From assembly GCF_041088075.1 (NCBI RefSeq), contig NZ_JBGCVY010000066.1, positions 1 to 64,000 of the forward strand: a DNA stretch of 64,000 nucleotides, given 5' to 3'. A program made the translations under genes and the position numbers. Position 1 is the stretch's first letter. The number at the start of each line of letters is the position of its first letter. Origin of the DNA: Mucilaginibacter_A sp041088075 (GTDB taxonomy: Bacteria; Bacteroidota; Bacteroidia; Sphingobacteriales; Sphingobacteriaceae). Below are positions 16,909 through 25,459 of the stretch, in pieces. The notes below the pieces were generated by a model. It was not told where the DNA came from and ran no database searches. It saw only the letters and a list, made by a program, of their open reading frames with translations.

Positions 16909-18006
16909 TCATAAAGTATATTGAGCGTTAATTTTGTCTTCTGGCTTAGTACAAAATAAATATAGAATTATTAGAAAAAACCATTCTATAGGCTTCATTA
17001 AAAGGTACACCGTATTTGACCAGAATGCAGAATTTATCTTTTTTGAAATGTTAAATCCATATTTATCATAATTTTTCCGAATGATAAAATGAAGTTTGGG
17101 TGAAAAATCCTGTAGCAATTCTTCAAAGGCATTTGCAATTAATAATTGCCTATTAACGACTATGATTTTACCGTGCCGCTTTCCAAATCTTAATGGTTTG
17201 ACAAGTTTAGGATCTCCTGCTACTGCAACAGTACATAAATAATGACCACCACTACTAGGTACAGCAGGAATTGGATGAGGAAAAGAATGTTGTGAAAACC
17301 GCCATGTCGCTGTCTCAGTAAATACTTTAACGATGGATGTAGTTTCCTGGCCGAATAAAATTAAAATCAACGTAAAAATAAAAAAAACAGGTAGACTTAA
17401 AAGAATTAACCATAAAGGGTTTCTACCCCTTTTAGCCAAAAAACTGTTTAAATAATCCAGAAATTTGTTATTGTAACTTCTGTTAAAAGTCTTGTCGATT
17501 TCTTGTGTAATTCCTCTATAGATAAACCATAGACCTATTAAAATGTTAAATAGTGGAATCAATGCAGATATACCAATATGCTTTGTATTATAATCACTTA
17601 GAATTCCAATATCATGTTGTGATAATTGTAAGACGATAAAAATATTAATTGTCAGTCCGATTAGTATAAAGATCAGGGACAAAGACAATGATATGGGTGA
17701 AAGAGATTTTTTACATGCCCAAACACTTAAAATGCTGAAATGAAATGCGAATAAAAATAACGATAGGGTTAATTCATATTGATATGCAAACGGACTGTAA
17801 CATCCTATTTCATTATTTTCTCCATAAATAATTACCTGCTCATATGATAAGTTATGCGTGAATGACAATTCAGTATAAAATGTAAGGTTAAAAATCAAAT
17901 TAATAAGAATTAATAAAAATTCTATAATATTTTTCTTTCCTTTAAATACTATTACAATAGTTGCTCCAATCAGAATTAAAATAAAAAATAACATATTATT
18001 ATCCAT
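16909..18006 (-). CDS. DUF6688-type membrane protein
   Basis: A 365-residue protein with about six or seven hydrophobic segments in its first two thirds (for example NMLFFILILIGATIVIVF), then a soluble block with FTETATWRFSQH, GHYLCTVAVAGDPKLVKPLRFG, RHGKIIVVNRQLLIANAFEELL and a last segment around MKPIEWFFLIILYLFC. That soluble block matches what I remember of DUF6688 proteins, which occur sporadically in Bacillota and Bacteroidota; the function is unknown. The gene is markedly AT-richer than its neighbours and stands alone, so lateral transfer is possible. The gap 18007-18351 on its 5' side holds nothing I recognise. Confidence 0.6.
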   Translation of the reverse strand: MDNNMLFFILILIGATIVIVFKGKKNIIEFLLILINLIFNLTFYTELSFTHNLSYEQVIIYGENNEIGCYSPFAYQYELTLSLFLFAFHFSILSVWACKKSLSPISLSLSLIFILIGLTINIFIVLQLSQHDIGILSDYNTKHIGISALIPLFNILIGLWFIYRGITQEIDKTFNRSYNNKFLDYLNSFLAKRGRNPLWLILLSLPVFFIFTLILILFGQETTSIVKVFTETATWRFSQHSFPHPIPAVPSSGGHYLCTVAVAGDPKLVKPLRFGKRHGKIIVVNRQLLIANAFEELLQDFSPKLHFIIRKNYDKYGFNISKKINSAFWSNTVYLLMKPIEWFFLIILYLFCTKPEDKINAQYTL

Positions 18007-18351
18007 TTAAATATATTGCGATGCTCTTTATATCTCTTGAATTGAGGGCATCTTTAACTTAAGCTATTTCGGCACACACTTCAATAACTAATTCTGTTCA
18101 GACCCTAATGCTTATTGCGCTTTTTTGTATTGTCAAAAAACTAGCAATACGGAGTGCACAATTCGCTTTTTGTTTTGCTGCAGCTTATTCAAATAAGCTT
18201 GTAAGGTGTGAAAGCGCAACCTTGTTGCGAGAATATAGCACGATGTAATTTTAGTATCATTACGGCTCAAATCGCTTTCAAGTTACCATACCCTATTACG
18301 ATTAAAAGAATATATTCTGGCTATCCGGCATTCAGATATTGCTATTGGTTT

Positions 18352-18756
18352 TTAACTATAAATAGTGTTGTTTTTTGCATCGTTCACCCTTTCGTTAAAC
18401 ATCCCCTCAGCAGCCAGTACGACCAAGATGCCCAGCGTATAGGCAACAAGATCGCTCCAGGTAAAGGAGGTTCCGATAATGATACAGGCGATCCTTGATT
18501 TTTCAAACCCCAGGAGGTTGACGATATGGAAAAACTGCAGGGTCTCGACCAGGTAGGAAAATAGCAGCACCCCAATTGCAGCAGTCCAGACCCGAAGGTT
18601 AGAAAAACTTTTAATCAGGCAATACAGCAGGATAACTACTAAAAAGTCACCCCCATAGGGACGAATTAGGGCATCGTGCATATAAACGCCGATTAGCACC
18701 TCGATAAACAGAAGTAGAATGGTTAAAACGAAGTAATTCTTATGAAAACTGAACAT
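18352..18756 (-). CDS. DUF2809 small membrane protein
   Basis: A 134-residue protein with four hydrophobic helices. The N-terminus KNYFVLTILLLFIEVLIGVYMHD followed by RPYGGDFLVVILLYCLIKSF and YLVETLQFFHIVNLLG is the DUF2809 pattern, a family distantly related to VanZ-like proteins. No function is established. It lies downstream of the creD remnant in the same orientation and could have been part of that transcript. Confidence 0.8.
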   Translation of the reverse strand: MFSFHKNYFVLTILLLFIEVLIGVYMHDALIRPYGGDFLVVILLYCLIKSFSNLRVWTAAIGVLLFSYLVETLQFFHIVNLLGFEKSRIACIIIGTSFTWSDLVAYTLGILVVLAAEGMFNERVNDAKNNTIYS

Positions 18757-18917
18757 GTTGTTGATTTACTTTAGAAAAGATTTCGGTATTAAGGAAGTAG
18801 CACATAAAGGTATTTCCTCCCCGGTTAAAAGATAAGCTAAACAGCCAATTCTGCGGATGATTCCTTGTTCCAATCGATCCTGGCTGAAAGAAACATCATG
18901 AATAAGCGGTAGCAACG

Positions 18918-19007
18918 TTAAACTGTAATTACGGTTAGTTTGATTAAGGCTGATTCGCCGAGCCAGTTTTTGGCAGCACGGTCTTGTTCGGTTTGTTGCA
19001 TGTCCAT
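18918..19007 (-). pseudogene. creD-like gene, 5' remnant
   Basis: A 29-codon frame (MDMQQTEQDRAAKNWLGES, then LIKLTVITV and a stop) matches the usual N-terminus of Bacteroidota CreD-like inner-membrane proteins, which continue into a long hydrophobic helix. Here the frame stops where the helix should continue. After a shift of frame, codons reading TLLPLIHDVSFSQDR follow, which could be the next CreD segment, and then the similarity ends. CreD proteins have about 450 residues, so this is a truncated, frameshifted remnant. It sits downstream of its usual partners (the winged-helix regulator and the membrane protein) and keeps their operator. Confidence 0.55.
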
Positions 19008-19070
19008 TATGATGTTAAAGATTTATAAATTAATTCTTTTATTTTCTATTTAGATTCGTCATTTAAAAGT

Positions 19071-19087
19071 ACTTTGTATTTCAAAGT
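19071..19087. promoter_or_regulatory. Operator copy upstream of the creD remnant
   Basis: ACTTTGTATTTCAAAGT is a dyad (ACTTTG..CAAAGT) nearly identical to the one at 20024-20040 upstream of the membrane-protein/regulator pair. The shared site implies control of both units by the winged-helix regulator encoded between them. Confidence 0.6.
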
Positions 19088-19102
19088 TAAGAGATAAAAA
19101 AA

Positions 19103-19405
19103 TTATGTTTTCTGTTGTTTGATTAAATTTTCAAGTGCTACGAGGTGTTTTTTGAATGCGGTGATCCCGGTAGCGGATGCCTGGTAACGCGTATTGGGTT
19201 TCCTGCCTAAAAAAGATTTACTTACGGTAATGTATTCTTCTTTTTCGAGTGCTTTCAGATGTGAGGCCAGGTTTCCATCGGTCACCTCCAGTAAGTCTTT
19301 GAGCGAGTTAAAATCGTAACTTTCGTTGGCTACCAACACGCTCATGGCCTGCAGACGCACGCGGTTCTCAAAAGCTTTATCAAAATTAGTTAGTGCTACT
19401 TTCAC
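19103..19405 (-). CDS. Winged-helix transcriptional regulator (HTH_34/ArsR-like)
   Basis: A 100-residue DNA-binding protein. I start at the GTG of 19405 (reading MKVALTNFDKAFENRVRLQAM), because the upstream extension is the neighbour's codons in another frame. The helix-turn-helix is SFNSLKDLLEV-type: DFNSLKDLLEVTDGNLASHLKALEKEEY, followed by the wing FLGRKPNTRYQASATG. The family commonly pairs with a membrane protein, as here with a 20-base overlap, and with creD. It probably represses its own operon through the ACTTTG..CAAAGT dyads. Confidence 0.82.
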   Translation of the reverse strand: MKVALTNFDKAFENRVRLQAMSVLVANESYDFNSLKDLLEVTDGNLASHLKALEKEEYITVSKSFLGRKPNTRYQASATGITAFKKHLVALENLIKQQKT

Positions 19406-20012
19406 GGTCGTATTTAAAGTGCATGATCGTACCATATAAAATATGCAGCAAGCCAAAACCTGTTGCCCAGAAGTAAATGCCAAAGCTGGGAAGAAGTGTT
19501 GACAGTAAGCCTAATCCTATTTCACAAATGCCCAGCCACTTCACATCACCATATGTGTACTGGCTCGCAGCAACCAGGGCTAGTCCGTAAAAAATAAGGC
19601 ATCCAGCAGCAATGATGCCATAGCTTCCCTGGGAAAAAAGTATCAGTACAAAACACCCGCCGGTTAGCAGTGGCAGTGCGCCGCTAATCATCAGAGATTT
19701 GCTGCTTTGGCTCCAAACACGCTGCCCATTTTTTGCCGCTTTACGAAAAGTAAGCCAGATACCTGTTGCAATAGACAGCACCAGTACAGCGGAAGCAATG
19801 AAGAAAAGTTTTCTAGGCAAGTTCTGGTCGTGATCTGAGTACACTCCTGCTCCATCGTTCATATAAATCTGTTTATAAGCCAGCCCGGCACCAACTAAAG
19901 CGTATATACCAGCCATCACTCCTGACAGGCCGCTCAGGGAAATAAACCGGGTAGATCGCTCCATGATGTTCTTGATCGAACTGATGTCTGCTAATAGGTC
20001 TTTATCTTCCAT
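19386..20012 (-). CDS. Conserved multi-pass membrane protein, partner of the winged-helix regulator
   Basis: A 208-residue protein: a short soluble N-terminus (MEDKDLLADISSIKNIMERSTRFISLSG, helical and typical of this Bacteroidota family) then six hydrophobic segments. No catalytic motif is visible. The stop codon lies inside the regulator gene. A dyad operator 12 bases upstream of its start suggests autoregulation of the two-gene operon. It may act as a membrane sensor or anti-regulator, but that is inference from gene order only. Confidence 0.7.
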   Translation of the reverse strand: MEDKDLLADISSIKNIMERSTRFISLSGLSGVMAGIYALVGAGLAYKQIYMNDGAGVYSDHDQNLPRKLFFIASAVLVLSIATGIWLTFRKAAKNGQRVWSQSSKSLMISGALPLLTGGCFVLILFSQGSYGIIAAGCLIFYGLALVAASQYTYGDVKWLGICEIGLGLLSTLLPSFGIYFWATGFGLLHILYGTIMHFKYDRESSTN

Positions 20013-20023
20013 TGATGTAAAGT

Positions 20024-20040
20024 ACTTTGTAATTCAAAGT
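20024..20040. promoter_or_regulatory. Dyad operator of the membrane-protein/regulator operon
   Basis: ACTTTGTAATTCAAAGT, a six-base inverted repeat around a five-base centre, lies 12 bases upstream of the start codon at 20012. It matches the site at 19071-19087. Confidence 0.6.
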
Positions 20041-20329
20041 AAAAGAGAAATATTTGACTTTGCAAATTTTATTTTAAATAATAAAATCATGAGCATTTAA
20101 TAGAATAAAGCCAGATGGTTGCCGCGATTAAAGTATTTAATACTAAACGTTAAGTTATAACTTACTTTTTCTTTAAAAGAAATGTTTCCTTATTACATTC
20201 AAACGAATGTTTTCGTGTCATCAGAATTTGCCGGTTAAAACCCGGTTTTTTTACTCTTTAACCATTACATAAAACTCTTGCACGAATTGCATTACACTGA
20301 GCATAGTTTTTAGGGGGTTTAATTGTAAT

Positions 20330-20605
20330 GATTGAATTAACAACAATGCTTCTTTTACCCTATAAAAATTGGTGTATGCATCAATTTAACCCCATCAAAA
20401 ACCAAACGCTTACCATTTTTTAGGTGATAAAAGAAGTATCGAAAATAATTTGAACAGCCCTAAGCGCAGAAATAAAACAGACAAATTCCAGTTTCACTAA
20501 CTTTTACCCCATAAAAGAAGCATCAAGGATCAATCGTTTGCGTTGCTCTTTTTACCGTTAGTTTTTTACTTGGTTGGAGATGGAAGCCGCATCGTAACTG
20601 CATTC
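20330..20605. repeat. Left direct repeat: copy of the dxs 3' end and its downstream repeats
   Basis: This stretch aligns along its whole length with 25172-25459. Both contain a subfamily A element (here 20346-20439), the stretch ggtgataaaagaagtat, a third half-site (ataaaagaagcat, 20511-20523) and part of the dxs coding end. The copies differ by many substitutions and small indels, so the duplication is old or the two came from different strains. Together they bracket a 4.6-kb gene cassette. The remaining 20013-20330 stretch shows no gene. Confidence 0.85.
20524..20605 (-). pseudogene. dxs 3'-end fragment
   Basis: Read on the minus strand, codons give ECSYDAASISNQVKN and then a stop, against ECGYDAAWISTQVKK at the end of the intact Dxs. 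One A is missing from the A-run, which causes the frameshift; beyond it the shifted frame reads LTVKRATQTI, identical to the true C-terminus apart from the last residues. About 27 codons are preserved. The fragment begins abruptly at 20606 in unrelated sequence, marking the junction of the inserted cassette. Confidence 0.85.
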
Positions 20606-20713
20606 TAAAAAAATGTTATTGAACATCTTAAACTTAACCAAACGCAAATTGTTACCCTTTGAAAAATCTTTTGCTTTTAATTTTATACCAAAAGCAATTT
20701 TAATTATTTGAAA

Positions 20714-21361
20714 ATGGAAACAGCATTACCAGGTTTGTTACTCTATCCTGATTTTATTAATGAAACGCGTGAGGAGCAGTTGTTAAACGAAATTGACAAT
20801 CAAATTTGGGTGGTTGATTATGCAAGAAGGCTGCAATATTATGGTTACCGCAATGAGCTGGACGAGCCTTATGACCTGATCGAATTTCCGGTTGCTATGC
20901 CTCCCTTGATCTACCAGTTATCACAGGAAATTGTGGGGCAAAAAATTTTAATCAACCAACCCGACCAGGTTATCATTAACGAGTATGTTCCGGGAGAAGG
21001 CATCAAACCGCATAAGGACAGGGCTTATTACGAAAACCAGATTTGCGGTGTAAATTTGGGAAGCAGTTGCATCATGCGTTTCATTAAAGGGAAGAACCTG
21101 GAGGTGATTGATGTGGAAATCCCGAGGCGTTCTATGTATGTGATGCAGGATGATGCCCGGAAGAAGTGGAAGCATGGCATACCGCCCAGAAAGAAAGATG
21201 TTGTAGATGGAAATGTACAGCATAGGGAAAGAAGGGTATCCATTACTTACCGCAAGGTGAAACCAGGAAAAGTACACCCTATCAATCCTGAAGGCAAAGT
21301 GGCCAAACTACTACAAGAGAAATTTAACATAAGCCCTGAACTAATAACAAATCAGAGATAA
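20714..21361 (+). CDS. AlkB-family 2-oxoglutarate/Fe(II) dioxygenase
   Basis: A 215-residue oxidative demethylase-type enzyme. The double-stranded beta-helix metal site is visible: H-K-D at residues 100-102 in GIKPHKD, the distal histidine at 154 in KWKHGIP, and the 2-oxoglutarate-binding arginines in RRVSITYR (174-180). NEYVPGEGI at the start of the core is the AlkB nucleotide-recognition region. Family members repair alkylated bases or, in some contexts, oxidise bases to build modified DNA. It lies in the dxs-repeat cassette and ends five bases from the convergent hypermodified-base-type gene. ATG 20714 is used rather than TTG 20708. Confidence 0.88.
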   Translation: METALPGLLLYPDFINETREEQLLNEIDNQIWVVDYARRLQYYGYRNELDEPYDLIEFPVAMPPLIYQLSQEIVGQKILINQPDQVIINEYVPGEGIKPHKDRAYYENQICGVNLGSSCIMRFIKGKNLEVIDVEIPRRSMYVMQDDARKKWKHGIPPRKKDVVDGNVQHRERRVSITYRKVKPGKVHPINPEGKVAKLLQEKFNISPELITNQR

Positions 21362-21366
21362 GCCGG

Positions 21367-22350
21367 TTATCCGGTGCTTCTGCGAAGTAGATCATTCAAG
21401 CCCCATTTGGGCGGAAAGAAATAGTCAATAGCACGCTGATTACTTGCGTAAAGCTGTTTGATCCTTGTTCTGCCAGAAAGTCCGCCCACCTCGGGGTGGG
21501 CTACCCTTGCATACTTGTCCGTTTCACAAAACAGGTTCTGGCAATCAATTAACTGAAGTGGCCTGCCCCATAAATCCTTAAAATTGATACCCAGGCGCTC
21601 AAATTCCTGTTCCTGCCGTTCGGTTACATACCTGATTATATCAGCTTCGGTATAACCGCCTAAACTTTTAAAGCATTTTCGGATACCGTCTTTTGCACCA
21701 GGGCCCGGCACCACAAAATCCATTTCACTAAAATTGGTAAGGTTGCTGTAGTTGATATCAATGGCGTATTGGTAGGCTAAAAACGGCCCCAGCAAGGGGA
21801 AACTTAACAATAGCCGGTAAACGGCCTCAAGCGAGGCTGCTTCCTGAACCCTTTCCGCTAAATGGCCGTGCATCATTTGTTCAATCAATTTCAGGTGGTT
21901 CTCGTGTTTTCTGTTGAAGCCAAAAGAGCTTCTTCCGGATGCCATCATATACGCGCCCGAATAAATGGCCTCACCTGCTTGCAGCACCTGATGTAAAATT
22001 TGGTTGTAGGATTTAAAGGAATAGCTTTCCCAGGTTAACGCGCCCAATTCGTGGAGCAACATTTCCCATGTTTCTATTTTATTAAACAACTTAAACAGTA
22101 AAATGCGGAACAGAACCTCCTCAGGGCTTTGATCGCCATGATAAATGACCCTACTTATTAAGTATTGACTTACACGATCGGCAGCACGATAAGCGTTTGT
22201 GAATTTATATTTAAGCAATGTCGGGTCATTCGTCAGCACCGTTTTCCCTGCAATCCGGTTAAAGAAGATTTCCTGGCGTTCTGCTGCCAACTTCCAGTAG
22301 GTATCCAACACGTAAGTAGCAACCGGAAGTTTTTTTACAACAGTGATCAT
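21367..22350 (-). CDS. HMUDK_hel/aGPT-Pplase-type protein (putative DNA-base hypermodification family)
   Basis: A 327-residue, mostly helical protein. The segments NAYRAADRVSQYLISRVIY, RILLFKLFNKIETWEML, FPLLGPFLAYQYAIDINYS and the loop FVVPGPGAKDGIRKCF match what I know of the helical domain found in 5-hydroxymethyl-dUMP DNA kinases and aGPT-pyrophosphorylases (DNA-glycosylase-derived proteins involved in phage and bacterial hypermodified thymine). No P-loop kinase domain is fused here, so a kinase activity is not supported. It converges on an AlkB-type dioxygenase with a five-base gap. A joint role in base modification or its repair is inference. Confidence 0.65.
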   Translation of the reverse strand: MITVVKKLPVATYVLDTYWKLAAERQEIFFNRIAGKTVLTNDPTLLKYKFTNAYRAADRVSQYLISRVIYHGDQSPEEVLFRILLFKLFNKIETWEMLLHELGALTWESYSFKSYNQILHQVLQAGEAIYSGAYMMASGRSSFGFNRKHENHLKLIEQMMHGHLAERVQEAASLEAVYRLLLSFPLLGPFLAYQYAIDINYSNLTNFSEMDFVVPGPGAKDGIRKCFKSLGGYTEADIIRYVTERQEQEFERLGINFKDLWGRPLQLIDCQNLFCETDKYARVAHPEVGGLSGRTRIKQLYASNQRAIDYFFPPKWGLNDLLRRSTG

Positions 22351-22759
22351 CGCTTCAAAGGTAAAAAAAGCAAGTGTGAACCGGTTTATTTAATGCGGTT
22401 ATCTCTCGCAAGTAGGGTTTTCGGTACTGCCAATAACTTTGTCAAAGTTTAGAAAACAGAATATTTGGACTTTCGTTTGTCTAAATTAATTTCATCTTTT
22501 TTAATAAAAATCGGAATCGGTTTAATACTTTGAAGTTTAAAAGAGTTGCCTTATGATTAGGGTTATGTTAATTAGGTATATTTCCTTAAAAAATATTTTA
22601 ATTCAAGTATTAAGAGTACAAGTTAATATAGGTAGATTTATTCTACCAGTGAAATTTGCAATTGAGATCAGTTATAGCTCCTTCAAATTTACAAGAACTG
22701 ATTTATAGCTTTTACTTACCAATAAAGTCCTTAAATTGCCATCAATAACAAACATTTCG

Positions 22760-23926
22760 ATGGTAGTTTCAAATATTTTAACCAGTGTTACCTGCATCAG
22801 CTTTTTCCAGTTGGCACTAATTGCATACTTTAATCCCGGAAAGGTTAACCCTGTTGCAAACAACTGGTTCGGCCTGTTCTCCTTTTCTGCAGGATGTATG
22901 ATGCTGAACGCATTTATTTACCAGGCAGGGGCGGAAGCAAACTATAAGGAACTGATCGCTTTTAATGAATTGTCCAGATTTTTAATTGCGCCCGCACTAT
23001 TCCTGAGCGTGAGGCATTTTACCTCGCCTGATAAAGGACTGAAAGCACTAGACTATCTGCATTTTATTCCGTTTTTACTGTTCTTAATTTACATGTTGCC
23101 TTACCTAATTGTAACAAATTATAATTTAAGCAATACTAGCGGCTATCTACCTGGTTTCATAAAGTTATGGTGGCCATTTCTACTCCCGGCAACTCTTAAT
23201 TTTCAATTATTGTGTTATTGGGCTATGGCTTATAATAATCTAAAACAACACCAAAAAAACATCAGATTAATCAATGCGGCAACTAATGAGATCAATTTAA
23301 AATGGCTGCAATACCTGCTTTATGGTATAGCACTAATGCTTATCATATCGATTGCAGGATCAGTGTTTAAGCCGGGATGGATAGCGTTTTACAGCCCTAT
23401 ATTTTACCTTGCAGGCGTTCTTATAACAGGATACTTTCTAATTGCTCAAAAGGAAGTTTACCCTTTTGAACAACCCGAATTGGAAGAAATTAGTGAGATC
23501 ATCCGTCCAACCAACAATGCCGGAACCAAAACGGTAAGGTTTCCAAAAGACAAGTTAGATCAGTTGAAAACCCAATTGGGGCAACTGATGACCACTGACA
23601 AACCATACCTCGACAATGAACTGAGCCTGCCGGACCTTGCAAAACTGATGGATATTTCCACACATGACCTATCGTTCGTGTTAAACGAAGGCTTTGGGTT
23701 AAGTTTTTTCGGGTTTGTAAATTCCTACCGCATTACAGAAGTAAAACAGCTAATGCTTTCCGGCCAGTACAAGCAGCTTAACATGCTGGGTATTGCGTAT
23801 AGTGCCGGATTTAATTCAAAAACCACTTTTAATACGGCCTTTAAAAAAGAAACTGGCTTGTCGCCAACGCAGTTTATACAGACGTTAAAAGCTGATTCTT
23901 CGCAGGTAACAACTGTAAAAAGGTAA
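22760..23926 (+). CDS. AraC-family regulator with N-terminal membrane domain
   Basis: A 388-residue protein. The first about 230 residues hold seven hydrophobic segments (for example LTSVTCISFFQLALIAYF and FYLAGVLITGYFLIAQ), and the C-terminus carries an AraC DNA-binding domain: LSLPDLAKLMDISTHDLSFVLNEGFGLSFFGFVNSYRI and the second helix-turn-helix LGIAYSAGFNSKTTFNTAFKKETGLSPTQF. This membrane-sensor AraC layout is common in Bacteroidota. It may control the adjacent DoxX-like gene, 89 bases downstream. ATG 22760 is chosen over the TTG at 22736. The 22351-22759 gap shows no gene. Confidence 0.87.
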   Translation: MVVSNILTSVTCISFFQLALIAYFNPGKVNPVANNWFGLFSFSAGCMMLNAFIYQAGAEANYKELIAFNELSRFLIAPALFLSVRHFTSPDKGLKALDYLHFIPFLLFLIYMLPYLIVTNYNLSNTSGYLPGFIKLWWPFLLPATLNFQLLCYWAMAYNNLKQHQKNIRLINAATNEINLKWLQYLLYGIALMLIISIAGSVFKPGWIAFYSPIFYLAGVLITGYFLIAQKEVYPFEQPELEEISEIIRPTNNAGTKTVRFPKDKLDQLKTQLGQLMTTDKPYLDNELSLPDLAKLMDISTHDLSFVLNEGFGLSFFGFVNSYRITEVKQLMLSGQYKQLNMLGIAYSAGFNSKTTFNTAFKKETGLSPTQFIQTLKADSSQVTTVKR

Positions 23927-24015
23927 ACCTATACCTTTAAAACATGTTCGGTTGGATAAAACCGGACGACCATTGTTTCTCGCCTCCATACTATTGTGTC
24001 ATAATTTAAAACACG

Positions 24016-25083
24016 ATGACACAAAAATTTCCATTCAAAAATGCACTCGCATGTATCGTTGCCGGCATTACCAGTTCGATTGTTGCTTTACGGATAGGAA
24101 AAAGGTTTGTACCGGTAGTACCCTATGTTTTGCTGATCGCTTTGGCCATTATTTATTTGACCGGGGTAGTTATTTTTATTTTTATCTGGAAAAGAAAGGC
24201 TGTACGCTCGCAGATTGATTCAGAAGCTACTTTTGCTTTCTGGCAAGGTATTACCCGGTATTTCCTCGCAATGGATATGATTATGTTTGCCTTGCAAAAG
24301 GTTTTTCATCTTCAGTTTGCTATCCCAATGGCCAGGCTCGATGACCCGTTCAGCAGTTTAAGCGGTGAGGACTTGATCTGGGCGTTTTATGGAAAATTCT
24401 ATGCTTTTACTTTAATCATAGCCAGTTTGCAAATTGCAAGTGCGGTGCTGTTGCTTTTTAGCAGGACAAGGCTTTTTGCCATCATCTTACTTTTGCCTAT
24501 TCTTTTCAATATATTTTTACTGGACTGGTTTTATGATTTAGGCCTGGTGGTAAACTTGTACATTACCTTACTCACCTGTGCTGCCGTTTATCTTTTACTG
24601 ACAGAATACCAACGGTTAAAGGAGTTTTTCTTTATCACAAAAAGTAACCTTCCTGTATTTAATTTTCAAAAAAATGCCACAAAAAATATAGTCCGTTTTT
24701 CCGCTCTGGTCATTCCATTAATACTTATGGCTTGCTACCATTTTCCTATAACTAACACGATGCTGAACGGAAAGTATGAGGTTAAAAGCAGCACGCGAAA
24801 CCTGTTTCCGAAAGCGGATTCCTGCCCGGGCGATACGTTAACGAAAGTTTTTTTTGACGGTAATGATATTGTTTTTGATTTTGGCACTTACCGTAATAGG
24901 TTTATTGGAAGCTATACTTATAACAATCAAAGCGGGCAGGTCAAAGGGGTATGGCGATACCCGCTAACCGTACAGGATACGCTTATTGCTAAAATAAGCC
25001 CCGGTGAACCTAATAACATCCGGGTTCTTTCAGGAATGTTGGGTAATCAAAAGATGGTTATCAAAATGCAAAAGGTAAATTGA
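24016..25083 (+). CDS. DoxX-like membrane protein
   Basis: A 355-residue protein with about eight hydrophobic segments in residues 15-245, including the DoxX-like stretch FWQGITRYFLAMDMIMFALQKVF, then a soluble beta-rich tail (KYEVKSSTRNLFPKADSCPGDTL onward) after a last helix around residue 235. The tail should face the periplasm. Molecular function is unknown. It follows the AraC regulator in the same direction and is the last gene of the cassette before the right-hand dxs repeat. Confidence 0.6.
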   Translation: MTQKFPFKNALACIVAGITSSIVALRIGKRFVPVVPYVLLIALAIIYLTGVVIFIFIWKRKAVRSQIDSEATFAFWQGITRYFLAMDMIMFALQKVFHLQFAIPMARLDDPFSSLSGEDLIWAFYGKFYAFTLIIASLQIASAVLLLFSRTRLFAIILLLPILFNIFLLDWFYDLGLVVNLYITLLTCAAVYLLLTEYQRLKEFFFITKSNLPVFNFQKNATKNIVRFSALVIPLILMACYHFPITNTMLNGKYEVKSSTRNLFPKADSCPGDTLTKVFFDGNDIVFDFGTYRNRFIGSYTYNNQSGQVKGVWRYPLTVQDTLIAKISPGEPNNIRVLSGMLGNQKMVIKMQKVN

Positions 25084-25171
25084 GCAGCAAAGCTCTACGG
25101 CTTTTAGGTTCGCTTAAATTATATGGAGTACCAAACAGCAACAATACACAAGACCCTTCAATATGTCCAAG

Positions 25172-25459
25172 ATTGGATTAATCATGATGCTTCTTTTACC
25201 CTATAAAAATTGATGCTGGTATCAATTTAACGCAATCAAAAACCAAATGCTTACCATTTTTTAGGTGATAAAAGAAGTATATGAAGTAATTTGAACAAAA
25301 ATTAAACACCCCCTAAACACGGAAATAAAACAGATAAATTCCAGGTTCACTAATTTTTATGCCCTAAAAGAAGCATCACGAAGCAATCGTCTGCGTTGCT
25401 CTTTTTACCGTTAGTTTTTTTACCTGGGTGGATATCCAAGCTGCATCGTAACCGCATTC
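25172..25459. repeat. Right direct repeat at the native dxs 3' end
   Basis: Counterpart of 20330-20605, containing a subfamily A element (25187-25280), a further half-site (ctaaaagaagcat, 25364-25376) whose last base is the first base of the dxs stop codon, and the last 28 codons of intact dxs. Confidence 0.85.

Noticed and set aside
18208..18498. A plus-strand frame overlapping the DUF2809 gene
   Set aside because: It mostly runs antisense to DUF2809, starts in low-quality sequence and has no recognisable motif.
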